The translations under genes and the position numbers were made by a program. Below are positions 1-10,371 of a stretch of DNA of 64,000 nucleotides, one piece after another (positions within the stretch are counted from its first letter, which is position 1; every line of letters begins with the position of its first letter). Origin of the DNA: Ornithoclostridium sp944380285 (GTDB lineage Bacteria > Bacillota > Clostridia > Christensenellales > UBA3700); assembly GCA_963931165.1 (NCBI GenBank), contig OZ006985.1:930001-994000 (forward strand), in the 5' to 3' direction. The notes beneath the pieces are model-generated. The model made no database searches, was not told the DNA's origin, and was given only the letters and a program-made list of their open reading frames with translations.

Positions 1-4
1 TGAC

Positions 5-33
5 TTGAAATACGTCACTTGCCGTGATATTAT
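5..33 (+). promoter_or_regulatory. sigma-A promoter of the first lipoprotein gene
   Basis: TTGAAA at 5-10 and TATTAT at 28-33 with a 17-base spacer. Predicted transcription start is near 40, giving a leader of about 55 bases before the start codon at 97. Confidence 0.6.
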
Positions 34-96
34 GTAATAGAACAATTATACGCGTCGTATGCGCGTATAAGAAAAACGATTTCGGAGGAAATGGTT

Positions 97-3012
97 ATGA
101 GGAAGAACAGACTTCTGCTTTGCATAGCGCTCATGCTTGTGTTCGCTATGTCTTTGGCGATGTTTGTGGCATGTGCCGACGATCAGACCGAACAACCGGT
201 CGACCCCGGCACCACCGACACTCCCGGCACCGGAACTGACGGTCCCACGGGCGGTATCACGATCGGAGGCGGCAGCACCGTCGTTGACGGCGACACTGTC
301 ACCGTGAACGGTCTTTCCGCTCAAAAGGAGTTTGTCATCAACGGCGGCGTCACAGACTTCGCGGTTTTTGTCGAGACGACTTCCGGCAAGCAGCCCGTCA
401 GCGATTATGAGTACTACGCCGGCGCGGACAACAAGGGCGTCGTCTATCTCTATTCTCCGTCGACCGGCTGGCCCAAGAGCGGCGTGGTCGTCATTGAGCT
501 TTACAACGGCGCCTATCTCGAAGACTATCCCGACGCAAAGGTGTTGAAGTTCACCGTCGCCAGAGAGTCGAACGGCGTTCAAGTGATCGACGGCATCAGG
601 GTCTACGACGCGGCGAGAGCCAATGTCAAAGTGACCAACACCGACGAGTACGGCGATACTTACGGCAGCGTCACCTTGATGGGCATGTCCAGAGGCTTTG
701 AAAAGGATGAGGTCTTCATCCTCGAGAACGAGGACGGCACTCAGGCTGCGTTCAAGGCTCTTGACGACGCGGCTCCGACTGCGGGCGTCGTCACTGTCAA
801 CTTCATCAAGCCCGAGCTCACCGAGGTGTTTGAGAAGTTTGACGTCAACACGACCACCGCGCTCAACGAAGACAGCATGATCGTCATCGAGGAGAACCTC
901 GAAGAGCAATTGAACAACAGCGAGATCGGATTGGCTGCGATCGACATCTTCCAGTCCGCGCCCGAGTTCGGCGTCAATGTCGACTTGGTCGACGGCGTGC
1001 TCAAGGTCGACATCACGATCACCGTTCCCAATGTTGTCGCGATCAACGGTCAAGCCAACAGCGACCTCGTGATCAATTTGCACAACGACATGACCGTCAA
1101 TCTCAATGCCGACATCGACATTGACACGATCAGCGAAGATTTCGACATTTCCGCGGACATCAAAAACGATATGACCGCGACCGTCACCCTCGGCGCAAAC
1201 GCCAACGTCAGCCAGATCGCCAATGTTCAGGAATTGTTCTCCAAGCTGGTGGCTCTTGCCAACAGCTCCAACGAGAACCCGACCGCGATCTCGCTCTTCA
1301 AGTGGACGCTGCCCATCGGCAACGGCGTCGCCTCGATCAGCTATGACGCGGATCTCGTGTTTGCGTTCAACTTCTCCGGCAAGATCGGCGTTGAAGCTCA
1401 AGCGACCCTCGACTACACCGTCGGCGCCAAGTACTCCGAAGAGACCGGCATCGAGATGTACAGCGTAGAGAGCGAAGACAACGGCTTCCACGACCTCACC
1501 GTCGACCTCTACGGTATGGCGGAACTCAAGGTCGGCATCGATCAAAGAGTCAGCTTTGACATCCTTGCAGGCGTGCTCGGCATCGGCTTGCAGGCGGAGC
1601 TCGGCAACTACAACAGAATTTACGGTTACGGCGTGACCACCGACCTCATCAACGATGAAGAGGACGCGATGAACGGCGGCTTCTACTTCGTCGGCGGCTT
1701 CTACTACGACGTCAACCTCACCTACGGTCTCAAGATCGGCAGCTTGCTCAATGTCAGCGACAAGGCGGACATCACGGCGGGCGAAGTCGAGCTCTATGAT
1801 CCCATCGGCAACAGATATGTCGAAGTCGGTCTCGTTCAGACCGCCGACGCCGTCGCTTTGACCGCGAAGCAATCGCTTGTCCCGGCGATCTATGAAGTCG
1901 TGTTGTTCGACCTCGTCACGCAGACCGAGAGCACCGCTCCGATCGATGCGTCCGAGCTCGTGTTCACCGGCGCGGATGGATTGACCTTTGACGGCAGCGT
2001 CGTCAACGTCAACGAAGGCGAGAACGATGTGAACACCGTGGTCACCGTCAAGTACGGCAACTTCGATTCCGTCAAGACGACCTACACCTTCTCGGCGAAA
2101 AAGCCGATGCTCGATGTCGACAACGGCACCGTTGACAAGTCTTCCAAGGTCATCACGGACAAGGTCGTCACGATCACCTATGACGGCATCTCCGAGGAGA
2201 ATGTCTCCGTCAGCGACAATGTCGTCGTCAAGAGCATTGTCGTCGAGGGCAACGAAGCTGTCGTCACCTTGGACGGCAGAGAACTGCTCAAGCTCGAGAC
2301 CGGCGTCCAAAACGTGGTCTTCACCGTGGATGGATATGAGCTGACCTATGCGCTCGCGCTTGAGAACACCGTCCTTGCGACTCAATTCCGTGAAGGCAAC
2401 ACCTATACGATCTTCACCGCGGATCAGGTCAAGGATCTGGCAAACCACGGCACCTATGCAGACATGACCCTCGTCATCACCGATGACATCGACCTCGGCG
2501 GCGCGACGATCGCTCCGATCGCCAACTTCGAGGGCACGATCGAGGGCAGCAACAATACCATCTCCGGATATGTGATCGACAGCATGAGCGGCAACAACGC
2601 TGCGTTCATCGCGGTCAACAACGGTGAGGTCAGGAACTTGACTTTGGACGGCATCGTCAGGGTCGCGTTCGACGGCAAGACCGGCAACGACTACAAGGTC
2701 GCGGGTCTTGCGGCTGTCAACAACGGCACGATCAAGAACGTCACCGTCAAGGGCGTCGTCGACGTCGAGTCCAACAGCCTGTCGGCGTTCATCGACATCG
2801 ATGCGGCGATGGTCGCGGCTACCGGCAATGAGCCTGTCGACGCGACTGCGGAAGGTACCGTCGACGTGACCGTTGCGTTCGACCTCGCCAACGTCACCGT
2901 AAATGCGGGCGGTCTCACCTCGACCGCGGCTGCGGACGGAGTGACCGTGAGCGTCGACTGCGTCAACGGCAGAAGCAACCCGATCTTCACAAAGGTCAAC
3001 ATCGCGCAATAA
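97..3012 (+). CDS. large surface lipoprotein with C-terminal beta-helix/GLUG-like repeats
   Basis: A 971-residue secreted protein. Residues 1-26 form a lipoprotein signal peptide with lipobox FVAC and lipidated Cys26, followed by a Pro/Gly/Thr-rich linker (about 30-60) that would span the cell wall. The middle is beta-rich with no family I recognise. Residues about 770-910 carry repeats such as IDLGGATIAPI and NNGTIKNVTVKG, typical of right-handed beta-helix or GLUG-type surface repeats. Two ATGs are available (91, 97). The second is chosen because GGAGG at 84-88 is 8 bases from it but only 2 from the first. It is monocistronic, with its own promoter and a strong terminator. Substrate or ligand cannot be told; an adhesin or cell-surface binding role is inference. 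Confidence 0.8.
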   Translation: MRKNRLLLCIALMLVFAMSLAMFVACADDQTEQPVDPGTTDTPGTGTDGPTGGITIGGGSTVVDGDTVTVNGLSAQKEFVINGGVTDFAVFVETTSGKQPVSDYEYYAGADNKGVVYLYSPSTGWPKSGVVVIELYNGAYLEDYPDAKVLKFTVARESNGVQVIDGIRVYDAARANVKVTNTDEYGDTYGSVTLMGMSRGFEKDEVFILENEDGTQAAFKALDDAAPTAGVVTVNFIKPELTEVFEKFDVNTTTALNEDSMIVIEENLEEQLNNSEIGLAAIDIFQSAPEFGVNVDLVDGVLKVDITITVPNVVAINGQANSDLVINLHNDMTVNLNADIDIDTISEDFDISADIKNDMTATVTLGANANVSQIANVQELFSKLVALANSSNENPTAISLFKWTLPIGNGVASISYDADLVFAFNFSGKIGVEAQATLDYTVGAKYSEETGIEMYSVESEDNGFHDLTVDLYGMAELKVGIDQRVSFDILAGVLGIGLQAELGNYNRIYGYGVTTDLINDEEDAMNGGFYFVGGFYYDVNLTYGLKIGSLLNVSDKADITAGEVELYDPIGNRYVEVGLVQTADAVALTAKQSLVPAIYEVVLFDLVTQTESTAPIDASELVFTGADGLTFDGSVVNVNEGENDVNTVVTVKYGNFDSVKTTYTFSAKKPMLDVDNGTVDKSSKVITDKVVTITYDGISEENVSVSDNVVVKSIVVEGNEAVVTLDGRELLKLETGVQNVVFTVDGYELTYALALENTVLATQFREGNTYTIFTADQVKDLANHGTYADMTLVITDDIDLGGATIAPIANFEGTIEGSNNTISGYVIDSMSGNNAAFIAVNNGEVRNLTLDGIVRVAFDGKTGNDYKVAGLAAVNNGTIKNVTVKGVVDVESNSLSAFIDIDAAMVAATGNEPVDATAEGTVDVTVAFDLANVTVNAGGLTSTAAADGVTVSVDCVNGRSNPIFTKVNIAQ

Positions 3013-3031
3013 TCGATGCGATAAAGCAAAC

Positions 3032-3064
3032 AAGGGATCGCCCCGCATAGGGCGATCCCTTTTG
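3032..3064 (+). terminator. intrinsic terminator after the first lipoprotein gene
   Basis: Perfect 11-base arms (AAGGGATCGCC at 3032-3042, complement at 3051-3061) around an 8-base loop, running into TTTT. Confidence 0.9.
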
Positions 3065-3557
3065 CGACTTCAAAAATCGCAAAAGCGCAAGCAGGCTCGC
3101 ATAAAAAATTGATCGAATGCGGTGCCGACGCGGTAGGAACGGAGACGAACATCCAACGGACAAGGGCGGAATCGGTGCAGGTCAAGCGCGTCTTGATGTA
3201 TTCTTGATCGTAATTATAGAACACATCGACCGGGTAGCAATTGCAAAGGTCAAGCGCGTCTCGACGGAGCAGCCGAGGGAGCCGAAGCGAAGCAAAGAGT
3301 GAAGACATCGCGCAGACGGCAATGCGCAAATCGCGTTCACAAGCATGTTTTGCCAAAAGCAACTGCGTGGCTTGACCAAGCTTGTTTGGGTAAAAGCAAC
3401 AACCATTGCGGCCAAACGGCGGCGCGATCGCCTGATTTGAACGGTAGAGAGGCAGTGAATTATTGTTTGTTTGAGATCTTAGCAAAGCACATTGGAGATC
3501 GATAAATTAACAGCAATTGACAGAGGATGGATTGATGATCGTTTGGGAAAAGATGTA
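3065..3557. other. unexplained non-coding or decayed stretch
   Basis: About 490 bases with no ORF that looks coding on either strand. A phrase GGTCAAGCGCGTCT occurs twice (3180-3193 and 3248-3261) in an otherwise non-repeated context. Short open frames exist (for example 3117-3302, plus) but lack ribosome binding sites and family resemblance. Composition falls from GC-rich towards AT-rich across it, leading into the AT-rich gene at 3630, so it may be the boundary of an acquired segment or a decayed gene. Confidence 0.4.
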
Positions 3558-3586
3558 TTGATTTGTTGCCAAATTTATGATACGAT
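3558..3586 (+). promoter_or_regulatory. promoter of the AT-rich gene at 3630
   Basis: TTGATT at 3558-3563 and TACGAT at 3581-3586, spacer 17. A good AAGGAGG ribosome binding site follows at about 3619. Confidence 0.45.
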
Positions 3587-3629
3587 AAAAGTGAAAATCG
3601 ATCAGTGAGGGTTTTCAAGGAGGAAAAGT

Positions 3630-5036
3630 ATGAGGATAGTTTCTACTAAATTGGCATTAAAAGCAGACTTTGAAAAAGATGATTTTTACGCGATTTTGTC
3701 ATCGTGGTTTAGAGAGAATAAAATATATACCGCTGTCGGTGAACTTTTTATGTTGGCAGAAAATAAGGACAATGCAAAAGTAGAAGCGCAGTTCAGTACG
3801 GTGGAAACTTTTACGGCTGAGCGTAACGGAGTTGAATATTTGCTATTCAAAGTGACCCATGAGCATTATCAGCAGAAATGGGCGACAGAAGTCATATATA
3901 GAACCGACAGAAACAAAAAAGATGTAATCATACACATCAACTGTTCGGGCGATATTACGCGTTTTGAGAATGTACCTGTTGCAAGGTTAGGAATAATACG
4001 AAGTTTCGTAAACAGCGGAAAACTTGAGTCCTCTGTTTTCCCTGTCGCAGAAAAGCCGTTGTATTTGACAAGTGAAAAAGTCGAGTGGTTGGCGCGTATG
4101 ATGAACGGTAATTACGAATGTGAGTTGCCGCTGATATTTGTGTCAAAGATATTTAATACGGCAGGCTATCAAATTAATGTCGATTTCGTAGCGCAACGGC
4201 TCGCAGGCATGGCATATGTGTTGGCGGAGAAGGGAGATGATTTTGTTGAAGAGCTGAGGAATAAAACGTCAGGGCGTAATCCTTATAACGGACATATTCG
4301 AGTATATTACAAAGGCGGCGCTTCAAAAGAATACTATCAGAGAGCCGGACGAGGTAACTCGATTGATAACGATATCATAAAAAATATCATGGAGTATGTA
4401 ACGGCTCAGGCAGATAAGGAGGATATTACTTGGGATGCATTTTACAACGATAGAGTCTCCGTTCATATGAAGGAAAATAACGAAATACTGGATGAAGCTC
4501 TTAATGAAAACGGTTCGTTGGCAGAGCAATTGAATGAAGCAAAGGAAAAGATACGAAGACTCGTCGAAGAAAATAGCAGTTTGAATGCACAAAAGGATGC
4601 GTTAAAGAAAGCTCTTTGCAATGCAACGGAAAGGCGATTGATCGAGCAAGCGGATATTCCGGAATTTTTCGACGGGGAGCAATATGACCTGATAGTTTCG
4701 GCTTTAAAAAAAGCACGCGCGTTCTATGGCGAAGATTCGCGAGCGTACGAACTTTTGAACGGTATTCTAGCAAATAACGAGATAATCGGGAATGGAGATC
4801 ATATGGAAGAGATCGTCAAGAAGGTGCTCTCTTCGGGGGAAAATCCGACAGAGAGAGATTTTGTTGCATTGAAGGCGGTTGGATTTGAAGTGGTGTCGGA
4901 CAACAATCATTACAAGTTGGTGTACAAAGGGAATGCTAAGTATACTTTTAGCCTGTTCAAGACGGCAAGCGACAGACAGCGCGGAGGAAAGAACAATGTT
5001 TCGGATATCTTGAAGAGGCTGAGCGTATACAAGTAA
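3630..5036 (+). CDS. unrecognised 468-residue protein with coiled coil and HicA-like C-terminus
   Basis: Not assigned to a family. The N-terminal half (1-290) is mixed alpha/beta and includes a segment with LAGMAYVLAE and NPYNGHIRVYY, reminiscent of poorly described accessory-genome proteins. Residues about 290-330 are a charged heptad coiled coil (EQLNEAKEKIRRLVEENSSL). The last 60 residues (GFEVVSDNNHYKLVYKG through DILKRL) resemble the small dsRBD-like fold of HicA toxins, with a His in the position where HicA has its catalytic His; this is my reading, not a search result. Base composition is clearly more AT-rich than all flanking genes, suggesting horizontal acquisition. It has its own promoter and stands alone, with no HicB-like antitoxin next to it. 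A role in phage defence or toxicity is possible but unproven. Confidence 0.65.
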   Translation: MRIVSTKLALKADFEKDDFYAILSSWFRENKIYTAVGELFMLAENKDNAKVEAQFSTVETFTAERNGVEYLLFKVTHEHYQQKWATEVIYRTDRNKKDVIIHINCSGDITRFENVPVARLGIIRSFVNSGKLESSVFPVAEKPLYLTSEKVEWLARMMNGNYECELPLIFVSKIFNTAGYQINVDFVAQRLAGMAYVLAEKGDDFVEELRNKTSGRNPYNGHIRVYYKGGASKEYYQRAGRGNSIDNDIIKNIMEYVTAQADKEDITWDAFYNDRVSVHMKENNEILDEALNENGSLAEQLNEAKEKIRRLVEENSSLNAQKDALKKALCNATERRLIEQADIPEFFDGEQYDLIVSALKKARAFYGEDSRAYELLNGILANNEIIGNGDHMEEIVKKVLSSGENPTERDFVALKAVGFEVVSDNNHYKLVYKGNAKYTFSLFKTASDRQRGGKNNVSDILKRLSVYK

Positions 5037-5182
5037 AGGGAATAGACGAGCCAGTCATAGGCGTTGTTTTGCAAGAACGACCGTGATCAAGATGGATGCG
5101 ATCGATGAAAAGCAATATCGCCGATAATCACTGCATAAAAGCGCTGTCGATCGGGATATGCACGGAAAATATACGTTCGCTG

Positions 5183-5211
5183 TTGACCTCGGCAGGCGGA
5201 GATAGTATAAT
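5183..5211 (+). promoter_or_regulatory. near-consensus promoter of the hydrolase lipoprotein gene
   Basis: TTGACC at 5183-5188 and TATAAT at 5206-5211, spacer 17. Predicted start near 5218 coincides with the AAGGAG ribosome binding site, so the leader would be only about 12 bases. Confidence 0.75.
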
Positions 5212-5229
5212 GGAAGAAAGGAGAAAGCT

Positions 5230-6378
5230 ATGAAAAAACTTGCGACGATTTTGACTATCACGCTCGCCGCCGTTTTGGCGCTCGCGGTGTTCGCCGCCTG
5301 CGGCGAAGAGGATAACCGCGTATTTGCGGTCAATTCCGCAAATGAAGAATACGGGCTTTGGTGGTACGGACCCGACGGCAGCGACGACACCGTCGTGCGT
5401 GCGTCGGCGGAGTTGTCCGAGGACTATTATGACCCGTCCAAGCCGACCGTCGTATATTCGCACGGGCTCAAGATGAACGAACCTCTCGAACTGCTCAAAC
5501 CTGTCGAAAAGGCGGTGAATATGGTCAAAAACGGCGACGAGGGGATCGACCTCGCCGACGAATACGGCAGCTATGCCAAACAGCTCAAAGATCTCGGCTA
5601 CAACGTCGCGTATTTCCGTTGGACGAAATATGCCGGATCTCTGATGGGCAACGAACAGATGATCTGGATGCCGTACACCAACAAGAAAGGTACGATCGAG
5701 CAGCTCAAGCAAGATCTGCCGGGCGTGTCGCTTGCCGGCGAGTTCGCGCGCGAGTTCGTCACCTCGATGAGGGGATATCAGGGTAAGCCCGTCTACTTCA
5801 TTGGGCACTCGTTCGGCGCGCAGATGGTCACCGCCGCGGCGCGCACTCTGTACGGAATGTCCGAATCGGGCATGCTCGCAAACACGAACATTTTGCCCGG
5901 CAGACTTTTGCTTGCCGACCCGTATATCCCGGGCGGGGCGACGTATGCTCTGTCGGGATCGGCGGATATTATCGACCTTGACTTCACGGGCAAAGACGCC
6001 GCCGATGTGATGGCGGAATCGCTTGTCTATCTCAATCAAAAGGGCGTGGCGTCCGACCTCTATTGCGCAATGCCGGTGGCGTATCGCATGTACGGCGACG
6101 GCCGTCCTGAGATCGACGAGATGCTTTTGGAAAACACCAATTACATCGTGATGACGAAGCTCAATGAACTCTACGGCGACGTCGGCGACGTGCATAACGT
6201 CGCGCGCGATTGGGTGTGGTGCGAGTTCCTCGCGAGCGTGAAGGGTGAACTCGGCGACGACGTCTATCCGCTCCCGACCGCCGATCCTGCCGAGGCGAGA
6301 GAGTACGGGAAGTACAGCGCGACCTCTGCGTTCGACTTCCCCGAAGTGACGATCGCAAGTCTTGAAGAGAGCGACTAA
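5230..6378 (+). CDS. alpha/beta-hydrolase-fold lipoprotein
   Basis: A 382-residue exported lipoprotein: signal peptide 1-23 with lipobox VFAAC and Cys24. The mature part has hydrolase-fold landmarks: a strand then SHG (VVYSHGLK, oxyanion-hole region, about residue 76) and a nucleophile elbow GHSFG with Ser194. Acid and His members are expected in the C-terminal third (LADPYIPGG near 227; VGDVHNVARDWVW near 320), giving a plausible Ser-Asp-His triad, with His324 a candidate. The substrate is unknown; family members are esterases or lipases. The start ATG follows AAAGGAG at 5-6 bases. It is monocistronic with its own promoter and terminator. Confidence is high for the fold and low for specificity. 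Confidence 0.8.
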   Translation: MKKLATILTITLAAVLALAVFAACGEEDNRVFAVNSANEEYGLWWYGPDGSDDTVVRASAELSEDYYDPSKPTVVYSHGLKMNEPLELLKPVEKAVNMVKNGDEGIDLADEYGSYAKQLKDLGYNVAYFRWTKYAGSLMGNEQMIWMPYTNKKGTIEQLKQDLPGVSLAGEFAREFVTSMRGYQGKPVYFIGHSFGAQMVTAAARTLYGMSESGMLANTNILPGRLLLADPYIPGGATYALSGSADIIDLDFTGKDAADVMAESLVYLNQKGVASDLYCAMPVAYRMYGDGRPEIDEMLLENTNYIVMTKLNELYGDVGDVHNVARDWVWCEFLASVKGELGDDVYPLPTADPAEAREYGKYSATSAFDFPEVTIASLEESD

Positions 6379-6512
6379 GCCTCCGCCGCTCATGCTCGAA
6401 CGACGCAAATCCATTGAAAATTTTGCGCAAAAGAGAGGCGCGCGGGTATGCTGCCGCGGTGCAGCAAATGCCGTCGGCGACGCGAGCGAGGCGTCGGACA
6501 TACAGGACATTC

Positions 6513-6540
6513 GGGACGCGGAGACCGCGTCCCTCTTTGA
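6513..6540 (+). terminator. intrinsic terminator after the hydrolase gene
   Basis: Arms GGGACGCGG (6513-6521) and CCGCGTCCC (6525-6533) around AGA, followed by TCTTT. It lies 135 bases past the stop codon; the sequence between (6379-6512) shows no gene. Confidence 0.75.
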
Positions 6541-6552
6541 ATGGCGGCGGAG

Positions 6553-6665
6553 TGTGAATATTTATGCGAAATATTCGGTATATTTTGTATAAATATACAA
6601 GACGGTGAATAATTAAACGTGCAAGAGCGAGTATTTTTGAATATTTATAAAAAATTGTATTCAAA
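6553..6665 (+). promoter_or_regulatory. cluster of ARG-box-like ArgR operators upstream of argG
   Basis: An AT-rich 110-base island in GC-rich DNA holds several matches to the TGAATAWWWWATTCA-type ARG box: TGTGAATATTTATGC (6553-6567), GGTGAATAATTAAAC (6604-6618), TGAATATTTATAA (6638-6650) and ATTGTATTCA (6654-6663). TTTGAATA at 6636-6643 pairs with TATTCAAA at 6658-6665 as an inverted pair. A separate 16-base palindrome TTGTATAAATATACAA lies at 6585-6600. Arginine-responsive repression by ArgR/AhrC is inferred from position directly upstream of the arginine operon promoter; no argR gene is in this window. Confidence 0.6.
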
Positions 6666-6668
6666 CGC

Positions 6669-6697
6669 TTGCTTTTGGACGTACATTGTACTAATAT
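6669..6697 (+). promoter_or_regulatory. promoter of the arginine operon
   Basis: TTGCTT at 6669-6674 and TAATAT at 6692-6697, spacer 17, placed just downstream of the ARG-box cluster. The start is predicted near 6704, leaving a short leader with GAGAGGTG as the ribosome binding site for argG. Confidence 0.6.
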
Positions 6698-6724
6698 ATC
6701 AATATCAACTTTGAGAGGTGTCTT

Positions 6725-7950
<1,226 letters not shown>

Positions 7951-7951
<1 letters not shown>

Positions 7952-9342
7952 TGGCAAAACTCTGGAAGGGCAGGTTCTCCAAAGAGCTCGACTCGAGGGT
8001 CAACGACTTCAACAGTTCGGTGTCGTTCGACAGCGCGATGTACCGTGAAGACATCACCGGCAGCATCGCGCACGTCTCGATGTTGGGCAGACAGGGGATC
8101 ATTGCCGCCGATGACGCAAAGAAGATCGCAAGCGAACTTGCCGCAATACTCGACGACATCGACGAGGGCAAGCTGACGATCGATCCCGAGGCGGAAGACA
8201 TCCATATGTTTGTCGAAGAGGAGCTGACAAAGCGCCTCGGTTCGACGGGCAAAAAGCTGCACACCGCGCGCTCGCGCAACGATCAGGTCGCGGTCGATCT
8301 GCGCATGTATCTGCGCAAGCGCATAGATGAGATCTGCGGCATGCTGCGCAAGCTGATCGAGACGCTCGTCGCGATCGCCGAGAAAAACCTCGAGACGGTG
8401 ATGCCCGGGTACACGCACCTGCAACGCGCTCAACCGATCACGCTCGCGCACCACATGATGGCGTATGTCGAGATGTTCAAGCGCGACATGACGCGCATGT
8501 TCAATTGCTTCGAGCTGATGAATTTCAGCCCTCTCGGATGCGGTGCGCTCGCGACGACGACCTACCCGATCGACCGCGACTTCACCGCGAAGATGCTGGG
8601 CTTCGACGCGCCGTGCGCGAACAGCTTGGACGGGGTGTCCGACCGCGACTATTGCGTGGAATTCTGCGCGGCGTCGGCGCTGACGATGACTCATCTGTCG
8701 AGGCTGTCCGAAGAGATCGTGCTGTGGTGCAGCTGGGAGTTCAAGTTCGTCGAGCTCGACGACGCATATGCGACGGGCAGCAGCATCATGCCGCAAAAGA
8801 AAAACCCCGACATCTGCGAATTGATCCGCGGCAAGACGGGGCGCGCGGTCGGCGATCTGACGACGCTTTTGACGATGCTCAAAGGTTTGCCGCTCGCGTA
8901 CAACAAAGACATGCAGGAGGACAAGGAGGCGGTGTTCGACAGCGTCGACACCCTCAAACAATGCCTCTCCATCATCGTCCCGATGTTGGCGACGGCAAAG
9001 TTCCTTCCCGAAAACATGCTCGCCGCCGGCAAGCGCGGCTTTATCAACGCGACCGATTGCGCCGACTATCTGGTCAAGAAGGGGATGCCCTTCCGCGACG
9101 CTTACGGAGTGGTCGGACGGCTCGTCGCGCTGTGCGTGGAGAGGGGCGTGACGCTGGACGCGCTGCCGCTCGATGACTACCGCAAAGAGAGCGAACTGTT
9201 CGACAAAGACGTCTATGAGGCGATCGACCTCATCACCTGCGTCAAGGGCAGGAACGTCGTCGGCGGTCCCGCGCCGCAGGCGGTGAAAAAGCATATCGAG
9301 CAAATCAAGAACACGGTGTTGAAACCGATCGAAGAACAATGA
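7951..9342 (+). CDS. argH: argininosuccinate lyase
   Basis: Splits argininosuccinate into arginine and fumarate. It has 463 residues, normal for the fumarase/aspartase superfamily. The signature GSSIMPQKKNPD (276-287) contains the catalytic Ser loop; HTARSRNDQ (about 108-116) and GYTHLQRAQP with His156 supply the other active-site segments. Its start overlaps the argG stop by one base and its stop overlaps the argC start by four (ATGA), so the three genes should be co-translated. Confidence 0.97.
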
Positions 9343-10370
9343 TAAAAGCAGGAATAGTGGGAGCGACCGGCTATGCCGGAGCGGAACTCGCGAGGTTGCT
9401 GTGCACTCATCCCGAGGCGCGGCTCGTCGCGGCGTCGTCGGTCAGCTTCGAAGGCAAAAAGTTGAGCGACGTATATCCCAACCTCTTCGGGGTATGCGAC
9501 ATATTGCTTGAAGACGAGGACGCGGTCGTCGCGAAGAGCGACGTAGTGTTTGCGTCTCTGCCGCACGGACTGAGCGAGGCCCTCGCCGGCAAGTGCGTCG
9601 CCGCGGGCAAGAAGTTGATCGACCTCGGCGCGGACTTCCGTCTGGACAGCGAAGAGGAGTACAACAAGTGGTACGGCAAGGCGTATCTTCGCCCCGATCT
9701 GCACGCAAAGGCGCTGTATTGCATTCCCGAATTGCATCGCGCGCTCTACAACGGGCAGCCGATCATAGGCAACCCGGGGTGCTATCCGACCTCGGTCGCG
9801 CTCGGCGCCGCGCCGCTGCTCAGGGCAAAACTCGTCTCCGGCTCGGTCGTCGTCGACAGCAAGTCGGGCGTGACAGGCTCGGGCAGAGGGCTTTCGGACA
9901 CCACGCACTATCCCAATTGCAACGAGGCGTTTTCCGCCTACAAGGCGGCGGCGCACAGGCATACGCCGGAGATGGAGCAGACGCTGTCCGCGTTGGCGGA
10001 GAGCGAGGTCAAGGTGACTTTTGTGCCGCACCTCCTGCCCGTCAACAGGGGCATTGAGACGACGATGTATTTCGATCTTACGGCGGACGTCACAGCCGAG
10101 GAGCTGCACAAGCTGTATGCCGACTTCTATTGCGGCGAAAAGTTCGTCCGCGTGCTGCCTCTCGGCAGGGCGGCGAACATTCGCGACGTCAAGGCGTCCA
10201 ACTTCTGCGACATAGGCGTGTTCGTCGACGCTCACGCCCGCAAGGCGGTGATCACGAGCGCGATCGACAACATGGTCAAAGGCGCCGCCGGTCAGGCGAT
10301 ACAGAATATGAATTTGATGTTCGGCATCAAGGAGGAGAGCGGATTGGAACTCGTTCCGCCCGCGTTTTGA
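9339..10370 (+). CDS. argC: N-acetyl-gamma-glutamyl-phosphate reductase
   Basis: NADPH-dependent reduction of N-acetylglutamyl phosphate to the semialdehyde, third step to ornithine. It has 343 residues. The N-terminal Rossmann motif is GATGYAGAELARLL (8-21), and the active-site Cys148 lies in GNPGCYPT (144-151). A late HRHTPEM segment carries the conserved active-site His. It overlaps argH by four bases, and argJ begins one base after its stop. Confidence 0.97.
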   Translation: MIKAGIVGATGYAGAELARLLCTHPEARLVAASSVSFEGKKLSDVYPNLFGVCDILLEDEDAVVAKSDVVFASLPHGLSEALAGKCVAAGKKLIDLGADFRLDSEEEYNKWYGKAYLRPDLHAKALYCIPELHRALYNGQPIIGNPGCYPTSVALGAAPLLRAKLVSGSVVVDSKSGVTGSGRGLSDTTHYPNCNEAFSAYKAAAHRHTPEMEQTLSALAESEVKVTFVPHLLPVNRGIETTMYFDLTADVTAEELHKLYADFYCGEKFVRVLPLGRAANIRDVKASNFCDIGVFVDAHARKAVITSAIDNMVKGAAGQAIQNMNLMFGIKEESGLELVPPAF

Positions 10371-10371
10371 G

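Noticed and set aside
46..3048. A 1000-codon open frame on the minus strand opposite the first lipoprotein gene
   Set aside because: The plus-strand protein has a signal peptide, ribosome binding site, promoter and terminator. The minus frame is Asp/Val/Arg-rich and arises from GAC/GTC codon preference.
3117..3302. Small plus-strand open frame (61 codons) in the gap before the orphan gene
   Set aside because: No ribosome binding site, no promoter, no family resemblance.
3630..5036. HicAB toxin-antitoxin system
   Set aside because: Only the C-terminal end resembles HicA, no HicB-like gene is adjacent, and the protein is far larger than HicA.
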